Shown: one piece after another, positions 1 through 5,340 of the stretch | Layout of the letters: every line of letters starts with the position of its first letter | Position numbering within the stretch: position 1 is the stretch's first letter | Notes under the pieces: model-generated | Told to the model about the DNA's origin: nothing | The model's input: only the letters and a program-made list of their open reading frames with translations | Databases searched by the model: none | Position numbers and translations under genes: made by a program | Assembly: GCA_002788515.1 (NCBI GenBank) | Contig: PFRJ01000023.1 | Coordinates: forward strand, 1 to 7,056 | Direction: 5' to 3' | From: Nitrosopumilales archaeon CG_4_9_14_0_2_um_filter_34_16 | GTDB lineage: Archaea; Thermoproteota; Nitrososphaeria; Nitrososphaerales; Nitrosopumilaceae | DNA: 7,056 nt

Positions 1-46
1 CTCCGAAAAGAATTACTTTTCCTGGTGCAGAAGCTTTGGATTTCAA
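1..46 (-). CDS. mvk: Mevalonate kinase, N-terminal fragment (runs off left edge)
   Basis: Only the first 15 codons are in the window; read on the minus strand from position 46 they give (M)KSKASAPGKVILFG. The pattern S-A-P-G-K-V-I-L-F-G is the usual N-terminal strand and turn of GHMP kinases, and the A-P-G-K-V-I-L-F-G-E form is typical of mevalonate kinase, which phosphorylates mevalonate in isoprenoid (archaeal membrane lipid) synthesis. The start must be the TTG at 46-44: an in-frame TAA lies four codons upstream and no ATG or GTG is in frame before the motif. It follows rpsB by 24 bp, and rpsB-mvk adjacency is common in archaea, which supports the call. No Shine-Dalgarno sequence is seen. 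Other GHMP kinases (homoserine, galacto- or phosphomevalonate kinase) cannot be excluded from 15 residues alone. Confidence 0.72.
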   Translation of the reverse strand, partial: MKSKASAPGKVILFG

Positions 47-70
47 TTGAATACATTAATTTTTAATGAT

Positions 71-694
71 TTATTCGATTTCCTCTTCGGTAATCTTTGT
101 TTCGAAATCATCAATTTCATATTTCATTGATTCATCTTCTTTTAATTCGCCTCTTTCGATTAAGATTTGACGTACCAATAACCAATAAACTGTTGCTAAT
201 GCTTTTCTTCCTCGGTTGTTTGCTGGAATAATTACATCTAAGTTTGATGTGATGTTGTCTGTATTTGCAATTCCTATTATTGGAATTCCTGCATTTGTTG
301 CCTCGATAATTGCTTGTTCATCTACTTGAGGATCTGAAATCAAAACAAGTTTTGGTTCAATGTAATACGGTAATGACGGATTTGTTAGTGTGCCTGGCAT
401 GAATCTTCTAAGTAGTTTTTTTGAGCCTAATGCTTCACAGAATTTTTCAATTGGTGTTTCTGCATATTGTCTGCCTGAACATACTATGAGATTTTCTGTT
501 CCTAATCTGTTGATAAATTTGGCTGCTGTTTGTATTTTTTCTAATGTGATGTCTAAATCTAACATGTAAAGTCCCTCTGGACTGGCTTTTGTGATAAATG
601 ATCTCATGAATTTTGTCTTTACTTGTGTACCTACTCTAATTCCGGTTGCTAGAACCTTCTTTTTGATATCTGTTCCTTCAGTTTGTTGGCTCAT
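71..694 (-). CDS. rpsB: 30S ribosomal protein S2 (uS2)
   Basis: A 207-residue protein of the archaeal/eukaryotic (Sa/Rps0) S2 type, a structural protein of the small ribosomal subunit. The N-terminal part reads L-A-T-G-I-R-V-G-T-Q-V-K-T-K (residues 15-28) then G-L-Y-M-L-D (41-46), the usual start of archaeal S2. The central signature follows: F-M-P-G-T-L-T-N-P (98-106), E-P-K-L-V-L-I-S-D-P (113-122), G-I-P-I-I-G-I-A-N-T-D-N (136-147) and I-P-A-N-N-R-G (156-162). The C-terminus (183-207) is an acidic tail. Length fits archaeal S2, which lacks the coiled-coil insertion of bacterial S2. The ATG at 694-692 starts 7 bp after the eno stop, so the two are probably cotranscribed; no good Shine-Dalgarno sequence is seen, so translation may be coupled. 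Identity is secure. Confidence 0.97.
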   Translation of the reverse strand: MSQQTEGTDIKKKVLATGIRVGTQVKTKFMRSFITKASPEGLYMLDLDITLEKIQTAAKFINRLGTENLIVCSGRQYAETPIEKFCEALGSKKLLRRFMPGTLTNPSLPYYIEPKLVLISDPQVDEQAIIEATNAGIPIIGIANTDNITSNLDVIIPANNRGRKALATVYWLLVRQILIERGELKEDESMKYEIDDFETKITEEEIE

Positions 695-701
695 GACGAT
701 T

Positions 702-1940
702 TTAAATCTCTGCCATACCGCGTATTAAATCATGCTCTGATAGGCGTAATAATTCATTTAATTTGGCCACTCTTTCTCCACCAACAATGCCCACTTTGAG
801 CATTTTTGACTTTGTCGCTAAACCTATGTGAGATATCTGTGAGTCTGTAGATTCTCCAGATCTATGTGATGTGATTAGTTTTATGTTATTTTTCGTTGCT
901 TCATCTGCAAACTCTAGAGCATCAAAAAGACTTCCTGCCTGGTTAACTTTTAGAATTGCTGCATTACATGATTTCTTCTCAATTGCTTTTTTCAAGATTT
1001 CTTTATTTGTTACAGTTAGATCGTCTCCTGTAATCAATGTTTTTGGAAACTTTGCAGTTAGTTCTGCCATATCTTCAAATGCTTCTTCATGAACAGCATC
1101 TTCTGCATAAATCAATTTGAATTTTTCAATAATGCTTGCTGCAAATTCAATTTGTTCTCCAGTCGAGTTTTCAAATCCTGCCCTACTGTATTCATATTTT
1201 GATTTTTCTTCATTCCATTGTGTTGATGATGCAAAGTCTACTCCTAATGACACTTCTTTTCCTAAAGTAAATCCTAAATTTTCGCATGCTTTTGCAGAAA
1301 TTTCTAATGCTTTTTGATTTTCTAGTTTTGGTGCCCAGCCTCCTTCATCACCTCGCCCATTTGTAAAACTTGGATCTTCCTTCTCTAAAACACGTCGTAG
1401 TTCTTTGTGAACTGATAAATTAGTTTCAATAGCATCTTCAATTGTTTTTGAGCCTGTAGCACAAATCAATATTTCTTGAATATCTGGAGTTCCAGGTCCT
1501 GCATGTGCTCCTCCGCCTAATACATTTCCCAAAGGAAATGGAAAATTAAATGACTGTTCTGATGAAAGTATTTGAAACAATGGTTTGTCTAATGCTCTAG
1601 CTGCTGACTCCATAGCTGCAATTGTTACTGCAAAAGCTAATGCTCCACCAATCTTTGAATAGTTTGTTGTACCATCCAATGTTTTCAGAACATCGTGGAT
1701 TGCTTTTAGATCTGATGATTCCAAACCTATGAATTTTTGAGAATTTTCTTTTAAAATTCTAAGACTGTCTTCTGGATTATTATTTGGAAAACTGACTGCT
1801 TCATATTTTCCTACACTTGCACCTGATGGTGCACATACTCTTCCAAGAAATTTATTATCTGTTTTAACATCTACTTCTATTGTTTTACTTCCTCTACTAT
1901 TGTATAAGATCCGTCCTTCAATAGAGGAAATCTTGGCCAA
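702..1940 (-). CDS. eno: Enolase (phosphopyruvate hydratase)
   Basis: Enolase interconverts 2-phosphoglycerate and phosphoenolpyruvate in glycolysis and gluconeogenesis, in the cytoplasm. The protein has 412 residues, close to family length. Active-site residues by yeast numbering are kept: the mobile-loop Ser39 (S42 in SGASVG), His159 (H146), Glu168 (E156), Glu211 (E199 in GDEGGWAP), the metal ligands Asp246 (D235), Glu295 (E280) and Asp320 (D306), Lys345 (K331 in LKVNQAG), H373-R374-S375 (359-361) and Lys396 (K382). The loops around them diverge: SRGSKT replaces SRGNPT near the N-terminus, and AHAGPGTPDIQEI replaces the common SHAGNKLAMQEF. The start is TTG (1940-1938), one base after the rpoN stop; an in-frame TAG three codons upstream rules out a longer protein, and the N-terminus MAKISSIEGRILYNSRG aligns with other enolases. 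Translation is probably coupled to rpoN. Function is expected to be normal. Confidence 0.96.
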   Translation of the reverse strand: MAKISSIEGRILYNSRGSKTIEVDVKTDNKFLGRVCAPSGASVGKYEAVSFPNNNPEDSLRILKENSQKFIGLESSDLKAIHDVLKTLDGTTNYSKIGGALAFAVTIAAMESAARALDKPLFQILSSEQSFNFPFPLGNVLGGGAHAGPGTPDIQEILICATGSKTIEDAIETNLSVHKELRRVLEKEDPSFTNGRGDEGGWAPKLENQKALEISAKACENLGFTLGKEVSLGVDFASSTQWNEEKSKYEYSRAGFENSTGEQIEFAASIIEKFKLIYAEDAVHEEAFEDMAELTAKFPKTLITGDDLTVTNKEILKKAIEKKSCNAAILKVNQAGSLFDALEFADEATKNNIKLITSHRSGESTDSQISHIGLATKSKMLKVGIVGGERVAKLNELLRLSEHDLIRGMAEI

Positions 1941-1941
1941 G

Positions 1942-2178
1942 TTATTCTAACTCAGATTGAACTTCTTGTTTTCTTCTCTGAATTGCTTCGTAGAATGGAA
2001 TTACTTGTTGTATTGTTTCAACAGTAGTCAAAAGCATTCTTCTACAACAATACCTCTCAAAACCTAAAGAATCAAGAGTTTTTGTAGGATCTTCACCTGC
2101 TTTAATTTTATTTTGATAATCTTCAAATTTATCAGCAATTAATTTTCCACATGTCAAACATCTAACTGGAATTAACAC
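1942..2178 (-). CDS. rpoN: DNA-directed RNA polymerase subunit N (Rpo10)
   Basis: A 78-residue small subunit of archaeal RNA polymerase, equivalent to eukaryotic Rpb10, which sits on the assembly platform with subunits D, L and P. From the GTG at 2178 the protein starts MLIPVRCLTCGK, the canonical Rpo10 start. The four zinc ligands are C7 and C10 (CLTC) and the adjacent C44-C45 (R-Y-C-C-R-R-M), and G-E-D-P (28-31) is typical as well. A TTG six codons upstream (2196) would give MITFSI before the conserved start. The GTG is preferred because it fits the family N-terminus and because the TATA element at 2200-2208 lies about 25 bp upstream, which puts the transcript start on or next to the GTG (leaderless). 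The C-terminal helix (about 60-78) is a charged extension compared with the shortest homologues. First gene of the rpoN-eno-rpsB-mvk row. This is not bacterial sigma-54, which shares the symbol. Confidence 0.95.
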   Translation of the reverse strand: MLIPVRCLTCGKLIADKFEDYQNKIKAGEDPTKTLDSLGFERYCCRRMLLTTVETIQQVIPFYEAIQRRKQEVQSELE

Positions 2179-2199
2179 GATTGAAAAAGTAATCAAGGA

Positions 2200-2208
2200 T
2201 TATAAAAA
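2200..2208. promoter_or_regulatory. TATA box shared by rpoN (-) and tRNA-Leu (+)
   Basis: The plus strand reads TTATAAAAA and the minus strand TTTTTATAA; the core TTATAA (2200-2205) is a palindrome. Its centre is about 24-26 bp from the rpoN GTG (2178) on one side and about 25-27 bp from the first base of mature tRNA-Leu (2229) on the other. That is the normal archaeal distance from box A to the transcription start. No second box of comparable quality is seen for either gene in the 50-bp gap, so one element probably serves both directions. The sequence is seen; its use is inferred. Confidence 0.6.
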
Positions 2209-2228
2209 CCATGAATGGAAGTTCTGTT

Positions 2229-2313
2229 GCGGGCGTCGCCCAGCCTGGCCAAAGGCGCTAGCTTGAGGGGCTAGTCTCTTAGGAGTTCGTGGGTTCAAAT
2301 CCCATCGCCCGCA
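2229..2313 (+). tRNA. tRNA-Leu (anticodon GAG)
   Basis: A complete 85-nt class II tRNA that folds by hand. The acceptor stem GCGGGCG (2229-2235) pairs with CGCCCGC (2306-2312), and the discriminator is A at 2313, as expected for leucine. The three-base-pair D stem GCC/GGC holds a loop with A14 and the GG pair. The anticodon stem CTAGC/GCTAG (2258-2262 with 2270-2274) closes the loop TTGAGGG, with anticodon GAG at 2265-2267, reading CUC and CUU. A long variable arm with a CTC/GAG stem (about 2276-2285) marks class II. The T arm is GTGGG-TTCAAAT-CCCAT (2289-2305). No intron is present and CCA is not encoded. The TATA element at 2200-2208 predicts a very short or absent 5' leader. Confidence 0.97.
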
Positions 2314-2320
2314 TTGTGTC

Positions 2321-2335
2321 TTTTAGATCATTTTT
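2321..2335 (+). terminator. Probable oligo-T terminator of tRNA-Leu
   Basis: Downstream of the tRNA 3' end the plus strand has TTTT at 2321-2324 and TTTTT at 2331-2335. Archaeal RNA polymerase stops at such U-runs without needing a hairpin. The second run lies inside the 3' end of the converging translin gene. Confidence 0.45.
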
Positions 2336-2942
2336 CTAATTTTTGTAAAATTCTGATTAATTCCGCTCTTCTTTTCTCTTCTGTTATTACAGATCTAACA
2401 TCGTCTACTAGAATTCTGTTAACATCTATTTTCCTTCTTGCCTCTTTTACAACTTTATCATATAATGAAAAAGTATACAGTTGAAGATACAAATTTTCCA
2501 TCACTTCAAAAATTCTCGTTGCTTCATCAATCTTTCCAATTCTGATTTTATCAAATACCTGTCTTTTTAATTCCCCAACACAATCCAGTAATCCCAAAAC
2601 ATATGATTCTGGCATAACTGCCAATTTTTTATCTGATGGGATCTCTTTTTGTTCAATAATCGCAATCAAACATGCAGCTTCTACAAATTCTTGTTCTGGA
2701 ATAATTAGATATCTTCTTAATCCTCCAGTTGCTTTTTTCTTATATTTATTTAATAGCACATTTGCTTTCTTAAGATTACTTTTTCCAGTTGTCATGTCTC
2801 CTTTATGTGCTGCAATAATTGATTTACTGCAAAGAATAATTATTTCTCTTGTGTTTGTAAGCAGGAATTCTCTAGCATCTTGAATCTCTCCTAAGGATTT
2901 TGCTATTTCATTTAGTGATTGCTTTACATTTTTTAATGTCAT
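2328..2942 (-). CDS. Translin/Trax family protein (archaeal C3PO-like RNase candidate)
   Basis: A 204-residue, helix-rich protein of the translin superfamily, nucleic-acid-binding proteins that form octameric shells. Residues in ATG numbering: T-R-E-I-I-I-L-C-S-K-S-I-I-A-A-H-K-G-D (31-49), P-E-Q-E-F-V-E-A (82-89), Y-V-L-G-L-L-D-C-V-G-E-L-K-R (114-127), then a lysine- and arginine-rich C-terminus. The pair E85/E88 and the pair D120/E124 fall where human Trax has its RNase residues E126/E129 and D193/E197. Human translin itself lacks the aspartate, so this protein is Trax-like in its active site. Known archaeal members form homo-octamers with RNase activity; that it acts this way here is inference. 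The ATG at 2942 is preferred over the TTG at 2951 because a box A (2965-2972) lies 26-27 bp upstream, implying a leaderless mRNA. The gene converges on tRNA-Leu with a 14-bp gap and no T-run on its own strand before the tRNA. Confidence 0.88.
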   Translation of the reverse strand: MTLKNVKQSLNEIAKSLGEIQDAREFLLTNTREIIILCSKSIIAAHKGDMTTGKSNLKKANVLLNKYKKKATGGLRRYLIIPEQEFVEAACLIAIIEQKEIPSDKKLAVMPESYVLGLLDCVGELKRQVFDKIRIGKIDEATRIFEVMENLYLQLYTFSLYDKVVKEARRKIDVNRILVDDVRSVITEEKRRAELIRILQKLEK

Positions 2943-2964
2943 GACTATCAATGTTAAAAACCTA

Positions 2965-2972
2965 GGATAAAG
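2965..2972 (-). promoter_or_regulatory. Box A (TATA) of the translin gene
   Basis: The minus strand reads CTTTATCC, preceded by the purine-rich AAACGG as a possible BRE. The centre is 26-27 bp before the A of the ATG at 2942, so the mRNA should start at the ATG. This spacing argues for the ATG rather than the in-frame TTG at 2951. Confidence 0.5.
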
Positions 2973-2986
2973 CCGTTTGCTAAACT

Positions 2987-2994
2987 CTTATTTT
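2987..2994 (+). promoter_or_regulatory. Possible box A of the nnrE-MBL-cobT operon
   Basis: The sequence CTTATTTT is centred about 25 bp before the ATG at 3016, which fits a leaderless transcript. The match to consensus is only moderate in this AT-rich gap. It is divergent from, and separate from, the translin box A. Confidence 0.35.
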
Positions 2995-3015
2995 GGATAT
3001 GATTTCATAAAAGAT

Positions 3016-3663
3016 ATGGAAATTACTGTTGATCAAATGTATAATATTGAAAACAAAGGTCATGCTATGGGATTTTTAAAAAAATTCATGATGGAAAATG
3101 CTGGAGCTGCAGCAGTCAGACGTTTAATAGAAAAAATTGGAAACATAGAATCAAAAAACATTCTGATTTTTGTTGGATTAGGAAATAATGGGGGAGATGG
3201 ATTGGTCATGGCTAGACATCTTGTTGGCTATGGGGCAAAAATCACAGTTATGCTTCTTGGCACTCCTGAAAAAATTAAAACAGAAGAAAGCTCTTGGAAT
3301 TGGTCCATTTTAGAAAAAATGCCATCTGTAAAACTGATAACCGGAGATTCTTTTAATTTTGATTTCACTCCTGATGTGATAATTGATGGAATATTGGGCA
3401 CAGGTATTATTGGCGAAATTAGAGAACCTTATGCTTCTGCAATAAATTACATCAACCAAACTAATTGTTACAAATTTGCAGTAGATGTTCCATCTGGATT
3501 GGATCCACAAACTGGATTGACTGCAAACATTTACACAAAGTGTGATATGACCGTAACTTTTCACAAAATGAAACAAGGTATTCCTAAACGAAAAGATTTG
3601 ACTGGAGAATTATTTGTAGAAAAAATTGGAATCCCACCTGAAGCTGAAGAGGGTATCTTATGA
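3016..3663 (+). CDS. nnrE: NAD(P)H-hydrate epimerase (YjeF N-terminal domain only)
   Basis: A 215-residue protein matching the YjeF_N/NnrE domain, which interconverts the R and S forms of damaged hydrated NADH and NADPH (NADHX, NADPHX) so that the S-specific dehydratase can restore them. Seen in order (ATG numbering): M-E-N-A-G (26-30), the loop V-G-L-G-N-N-G-G-D-G-L-V-M-A-R (53-67) that holds nucleotide and the potassium site, D-G-I-L-G-T-G (124-130) and the conserved V-D-V-P-S-G-L-D (156-163), whose D157 aligns with the catalytic aspartate of the family. Many prokaryotic homologues are fused to the dehydratase (NnrD); here the protein ends after the epimerase domain and no dehydratase is in the window. 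ATG 3016 is chosen over the TTG at 2977 because MEITVDQMYNIE matches the family start and a box A fits it. The stop overlaps the next ATG (ATGA), so translation is probably coupled. Confidence 0.92.
   Translation: MEITVDQMYNIENKGHAMGFLKKFMMENAGAAAVRRLIEKIGNIESKNILIFVGLGNNGGDGLVMARHLVGYGAKITVMLLGTPEKIKTEESSWNWSILEKMPSVKLITGDSFNFDFTPDVIIDGILGTGIIGEIREPYASAINYINQTNCYKFAVDVPSGLDPQTGLTANIYTKCDMTVTFHKMKQGIPKRKDLTGELFVEKIGIPPEAEEGIL
3649..3653 (+). promoter_or_regulatory. Shine-Dalgarno site of the MBL hydrolase gene
   Basis: GAGGG lies 6 bp before the ATG at 3660, inside the 3' end of nnrE. It is the clearest ribosome binding site in the window, as expected for an internal operon gene when the first gene is leaderless. 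Confidence 0.6.
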
Positions 3664-4268
3664 AAGTACATCAAATCCAAGTTGGAAACATGCAAAATTT
3701 CTCATACATTGTTGAAGATGAGGATACTTGTGAGGCAATCATCATTGATCCTTCATGGGATTTAATAGAACTAGAAATGATAATTAAAAAAAATAATTTG
3801 AAAATAAAATATATCGTAAACACTCATCATCATTTTGATCACACATTAGGAAATGAAGCAATGGTAGAATCCACCAAAGCCCCTGTCATCCAACACGAAT
3901 CTTCAGAATTAAAACACGACATTACAGTAAAAGATGGAGATTTTATTGAATTTGGAAATTCAAAATTAAAAATATTGCATACCCCAGGTCATTCACAAGA
4001 TAGTATTTGTCTTGTTGGTGATGGAAAAATTTTCTCAGGTGATACTTTGTTTGTTGGAAATTGTGGCAGAATTGATTTGCCTGGAGGCAGTGCAAAAGAT
4101 CTGTATCACAGTCTTTTTGATGTTTTATATAACTTGGATGAAAATTTAGTCATGTATTCAGGCCATAATTATGGACATTCTGAAACATCCACTCTTGGAC
4201 AAGAAAAAATTACCAACCACGTAATGCAAAAACGAACTGAACAGCAGTTTATTGATGTGATGGGGTAG
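3660..4268 (+). CDS. Metallo-beta-lactamase-fold hydrolase (glyoxalase II-like)
   Basis: A 202-residue cytoplasmic MBL-fold enzyme with a complete binuclear metal site: H-H-H-F-D-H (H56, H58, D60, H61), H111 in H-T-P-G-H-S, D128 in S-G-D-T-L-F and H169 in Y-S-G-H-N-Y. The segment G-N-C-G-R-I-D-L-P-G-G-S (133-144) is typical of the glyoxalase II / persulfide dioxygenase (ETHE1) side of the family. It is shorter than classical glyoxalase II (about 250 residues or more) and lacks the C-terminal helical domain that binds glutathione, so hydrolysis of a glutathione thioester is unlikely, and archaea of this kind are not known to make glutathione. The substrate is unknown: another thiol ester, a persulfide or a damaged metabolite are all possible. 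It overlaps nnrE by 4 bp (ATGA) and precedes cobT by 7 bp, so it belongs to that operon. Confidence 0.9.
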   Translation: MKVHQIQVGNMQNFSYIVEDEDTCEAIIIDPSWDLIELEMIIKKNNLKIKYIVNTHHHFDHTLGNEAMVESTKAPVIQHESSELKHDITVKDGDFIEFGNSKLKILHTPGHSQDSICLVGDGKIFSGDTLFVGNCGRIDLPGGSAKDLYHSLFDVLYNLDENLVMYSGHNYGHSETSTLGQEKITNHVMQKRTEQQFIDVMG

Positions 4269-4272
4269 TGAT
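4264..4272 (+). promoter_or_regulatory. Shine-Dalgarno-like site of cobT
   Basis: GGTAGTGAT resembles the GGAGGTGAT complement of the 16S 3' end and ends 3 bp before the ATG at 4276, which is the right register. It spans the stop codon of the upstream MBL gene. Confidence 0.45.
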
Positions 4273-4275
4273 TTA

Positions 4276-5340
4276 ATGGAAGATTTTGAATTATTTGGAA
4301 ATGTTGAACAAGGAAAAATTTTTCTAGATTCAATGAAATCTAAAAGATTTCTTTTTTCATTCGTAATTTCATATACTGAAACTTGTGAAGTTCCTGGAAT
4401 TACATTTGCAGGTGCAGATAAGGATTCAATTCAGTTTACTCCTCCTGCAGATGCTGAATATCTTCATTATGGATATTGTAAAACAATTGATACAATTCCA
4501 ATGACTCCTGATGGTAAACCTACTCCTGGGTTGTTGACAAAAACTGCTTTAGAATCAGCCAGTATTCCGCATTTGACAATTAATGCAGGAAGCAAAATTT
4601 CTCCACAACTTCCATTTGTTGACACTGGAATGTCATTTGGAAAAAATATATCAATTAATGACGCAATGACTGATTCACAAGTATCTCATGCTGTTGATTA
4701 TGGCAGAATTGTTGGAAGAAGCATGGCATCTTTAACTGACTGTTTGATAATTGGTGAAAGTATTCCTGGTGGAACCACTACTGCATTAGCTGTACTCAAA
4801 GCATTAGGTTTTGATGCTAAAGTTAGTTCTAGCATTCCAAACAATCCAGTTGAATTAAAAAACCAAATTGTGAAATCTGCCCTTGAACGATTGGATTCTG
4901 ATCACCCATACAGTATTGTGGCAAAAGTAGGTGATCCTATGATTCCTTTTGTAGCTGGAATGCTAAGTTCTGCATCTAATGTGTCTAATGTGATGTTAGC
5001 AGGTGGAACTCAAATGGCAGCAGTTTTGGCATTTGCATCAAAAATTGGATTTAATGAAGAAAATACTGTAATTGGTACAACCTCATACATTACCAATGAT
5101 GAAAGTGCAAATTTTACTAGTCTTATCAAAGAAATCGCTGACATTCCGGCAATCGCTGTGAACCCTGCTTTGGAAAAATCTCGACATGCTGGTTTGAAAG
5201 CATTTTCTGAAGGGTTTGCAAAGGAAGGTGTAGGGGCTGGGGGGAGCATCATTTCCTCGATGATTAAAACTAGAAATGATTCTGCAAAATTCTTAGAACT
5301 AGCAGAAAAAGAATACAATCGATTATTCACTTTACAGTAA
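4276..5340 (+). CDS. cobT: CobT-like nicotinate-nucleotide phosphoribosyltransferase (UPF0284 type)
   Basis: A 354-residue protein of the archaeal branch of the nicotinate-nucleotide:dimethylbenzimidazole phosphoribosyltransferase family (the UPF0284 type). CobT moves phosphoribose from nicotinate mononucleotide to the lower-ligand base of cobalamin. Supporting motifs are T-I-N-A-G (101-105), V-D-Y-G-R-I-V-G-R-S (140-149), the glycine/threonine loop G-E-S-I-P-G-G-T-T-T-A-L (160-171), L-A-G-G-T-Q-M (241-247) and K-E-G-V-G-A-G-G (316-323). The E317 in the last motif corresponds, by motif alignment, to the catalytic glutamate of bacterial CobT (E-G-x-G-A). Thaumarchaeota are known cobalamin makers, so a role in nucleotide-loop assembly fits, but archaeal members of this branch are weakly characterised and the base used is not visible from sequence. 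Last gene of the nnrE-MBL-cobT operon; its final 14 bp overlap the end of glmS on the other strand. Confidence 0.85.
   Translation: MEDFELFGNVEQGKIFLDSMKSKRFLFSFVISYTETCEVPGITFAGADKDSIQFTPPADAEYLHYGYCKTIDTIPMTPDGKPTPGLLTKTALESASIPHLTINAGSKISPQLPFVDTGMSFGKNISINDAMTDSQVSHAVDYGRIVGRSMASLTDCLIIGESIPGGTTTALAVLKALGFDAKVSSSIPNNPVELKNQIVKSALERLDSDHPYSIVAKVGDPMIPFVAGMLSSASNVSNVMLAGGTQMAAVLAFASKIGFNEENTVIGTTSYITNDESANFTSLIKEIADIPAIAVNPALEKSRHAGLKAFSEGFAKEGVGAGGSIISSMIKTRNDSAKFLELAEKEYNRLFTLQ
5306..5310 (-). terminator. Possible oligo-T terminator of glmS
   Basis: The minus strand has TTTTT 17 bp beyond the glmS stop codon, inside the 3' coding part of cobT. It is the first T5 run after glmS. Its use is inferred only from the known archaeal U-run rule. 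Confidence 0.3.

Noticed and set aside
1..56. ATG-started frame (ATG at 56-54) giving M-Y-S-I-E-I-Q as the gene after rpsB
   Set aside because: It is in a different frame from the clear GHMP kinase motif S-A-P-G-K-V-I-L-F-G, which requires the TTG at 46.
871..1317. Two open frames on the plus strand opposite eno (871-1092 and 1117-1317)
   Set aside because: They lie fully inside the secure enolase gene on the other strand, show no recognisable motif and have no promoter or ribosome site. They are shadows of the coding strand.
3310..3576. Open frame on the minus strand inside nnrE
   Set aside because: It is opposite the conserved epimerase core, its composition looks like antisense translation, and no start signals are seen.
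3660..4268. Calling the MBL-fold protein a true glyoxalase II or ETHE1 persulfide dioxygenase
   Set aside because: The metal site fits both, but the C-terminal glutathione-binding domain of glyoxalase II is absent and the exact ETHE1 signature (GCGRTDF) is replaced by N-C-G-R-I-D-L. Only the fold-level call is supported.
5010..5330. Open frame on the minus strand inside cobT, just beyond the glmS stop
   Set aside because: It is antisense to conserved CobT motifs including the glutamate loop. Its position after glmS looks like an operon but no protein family features are present.
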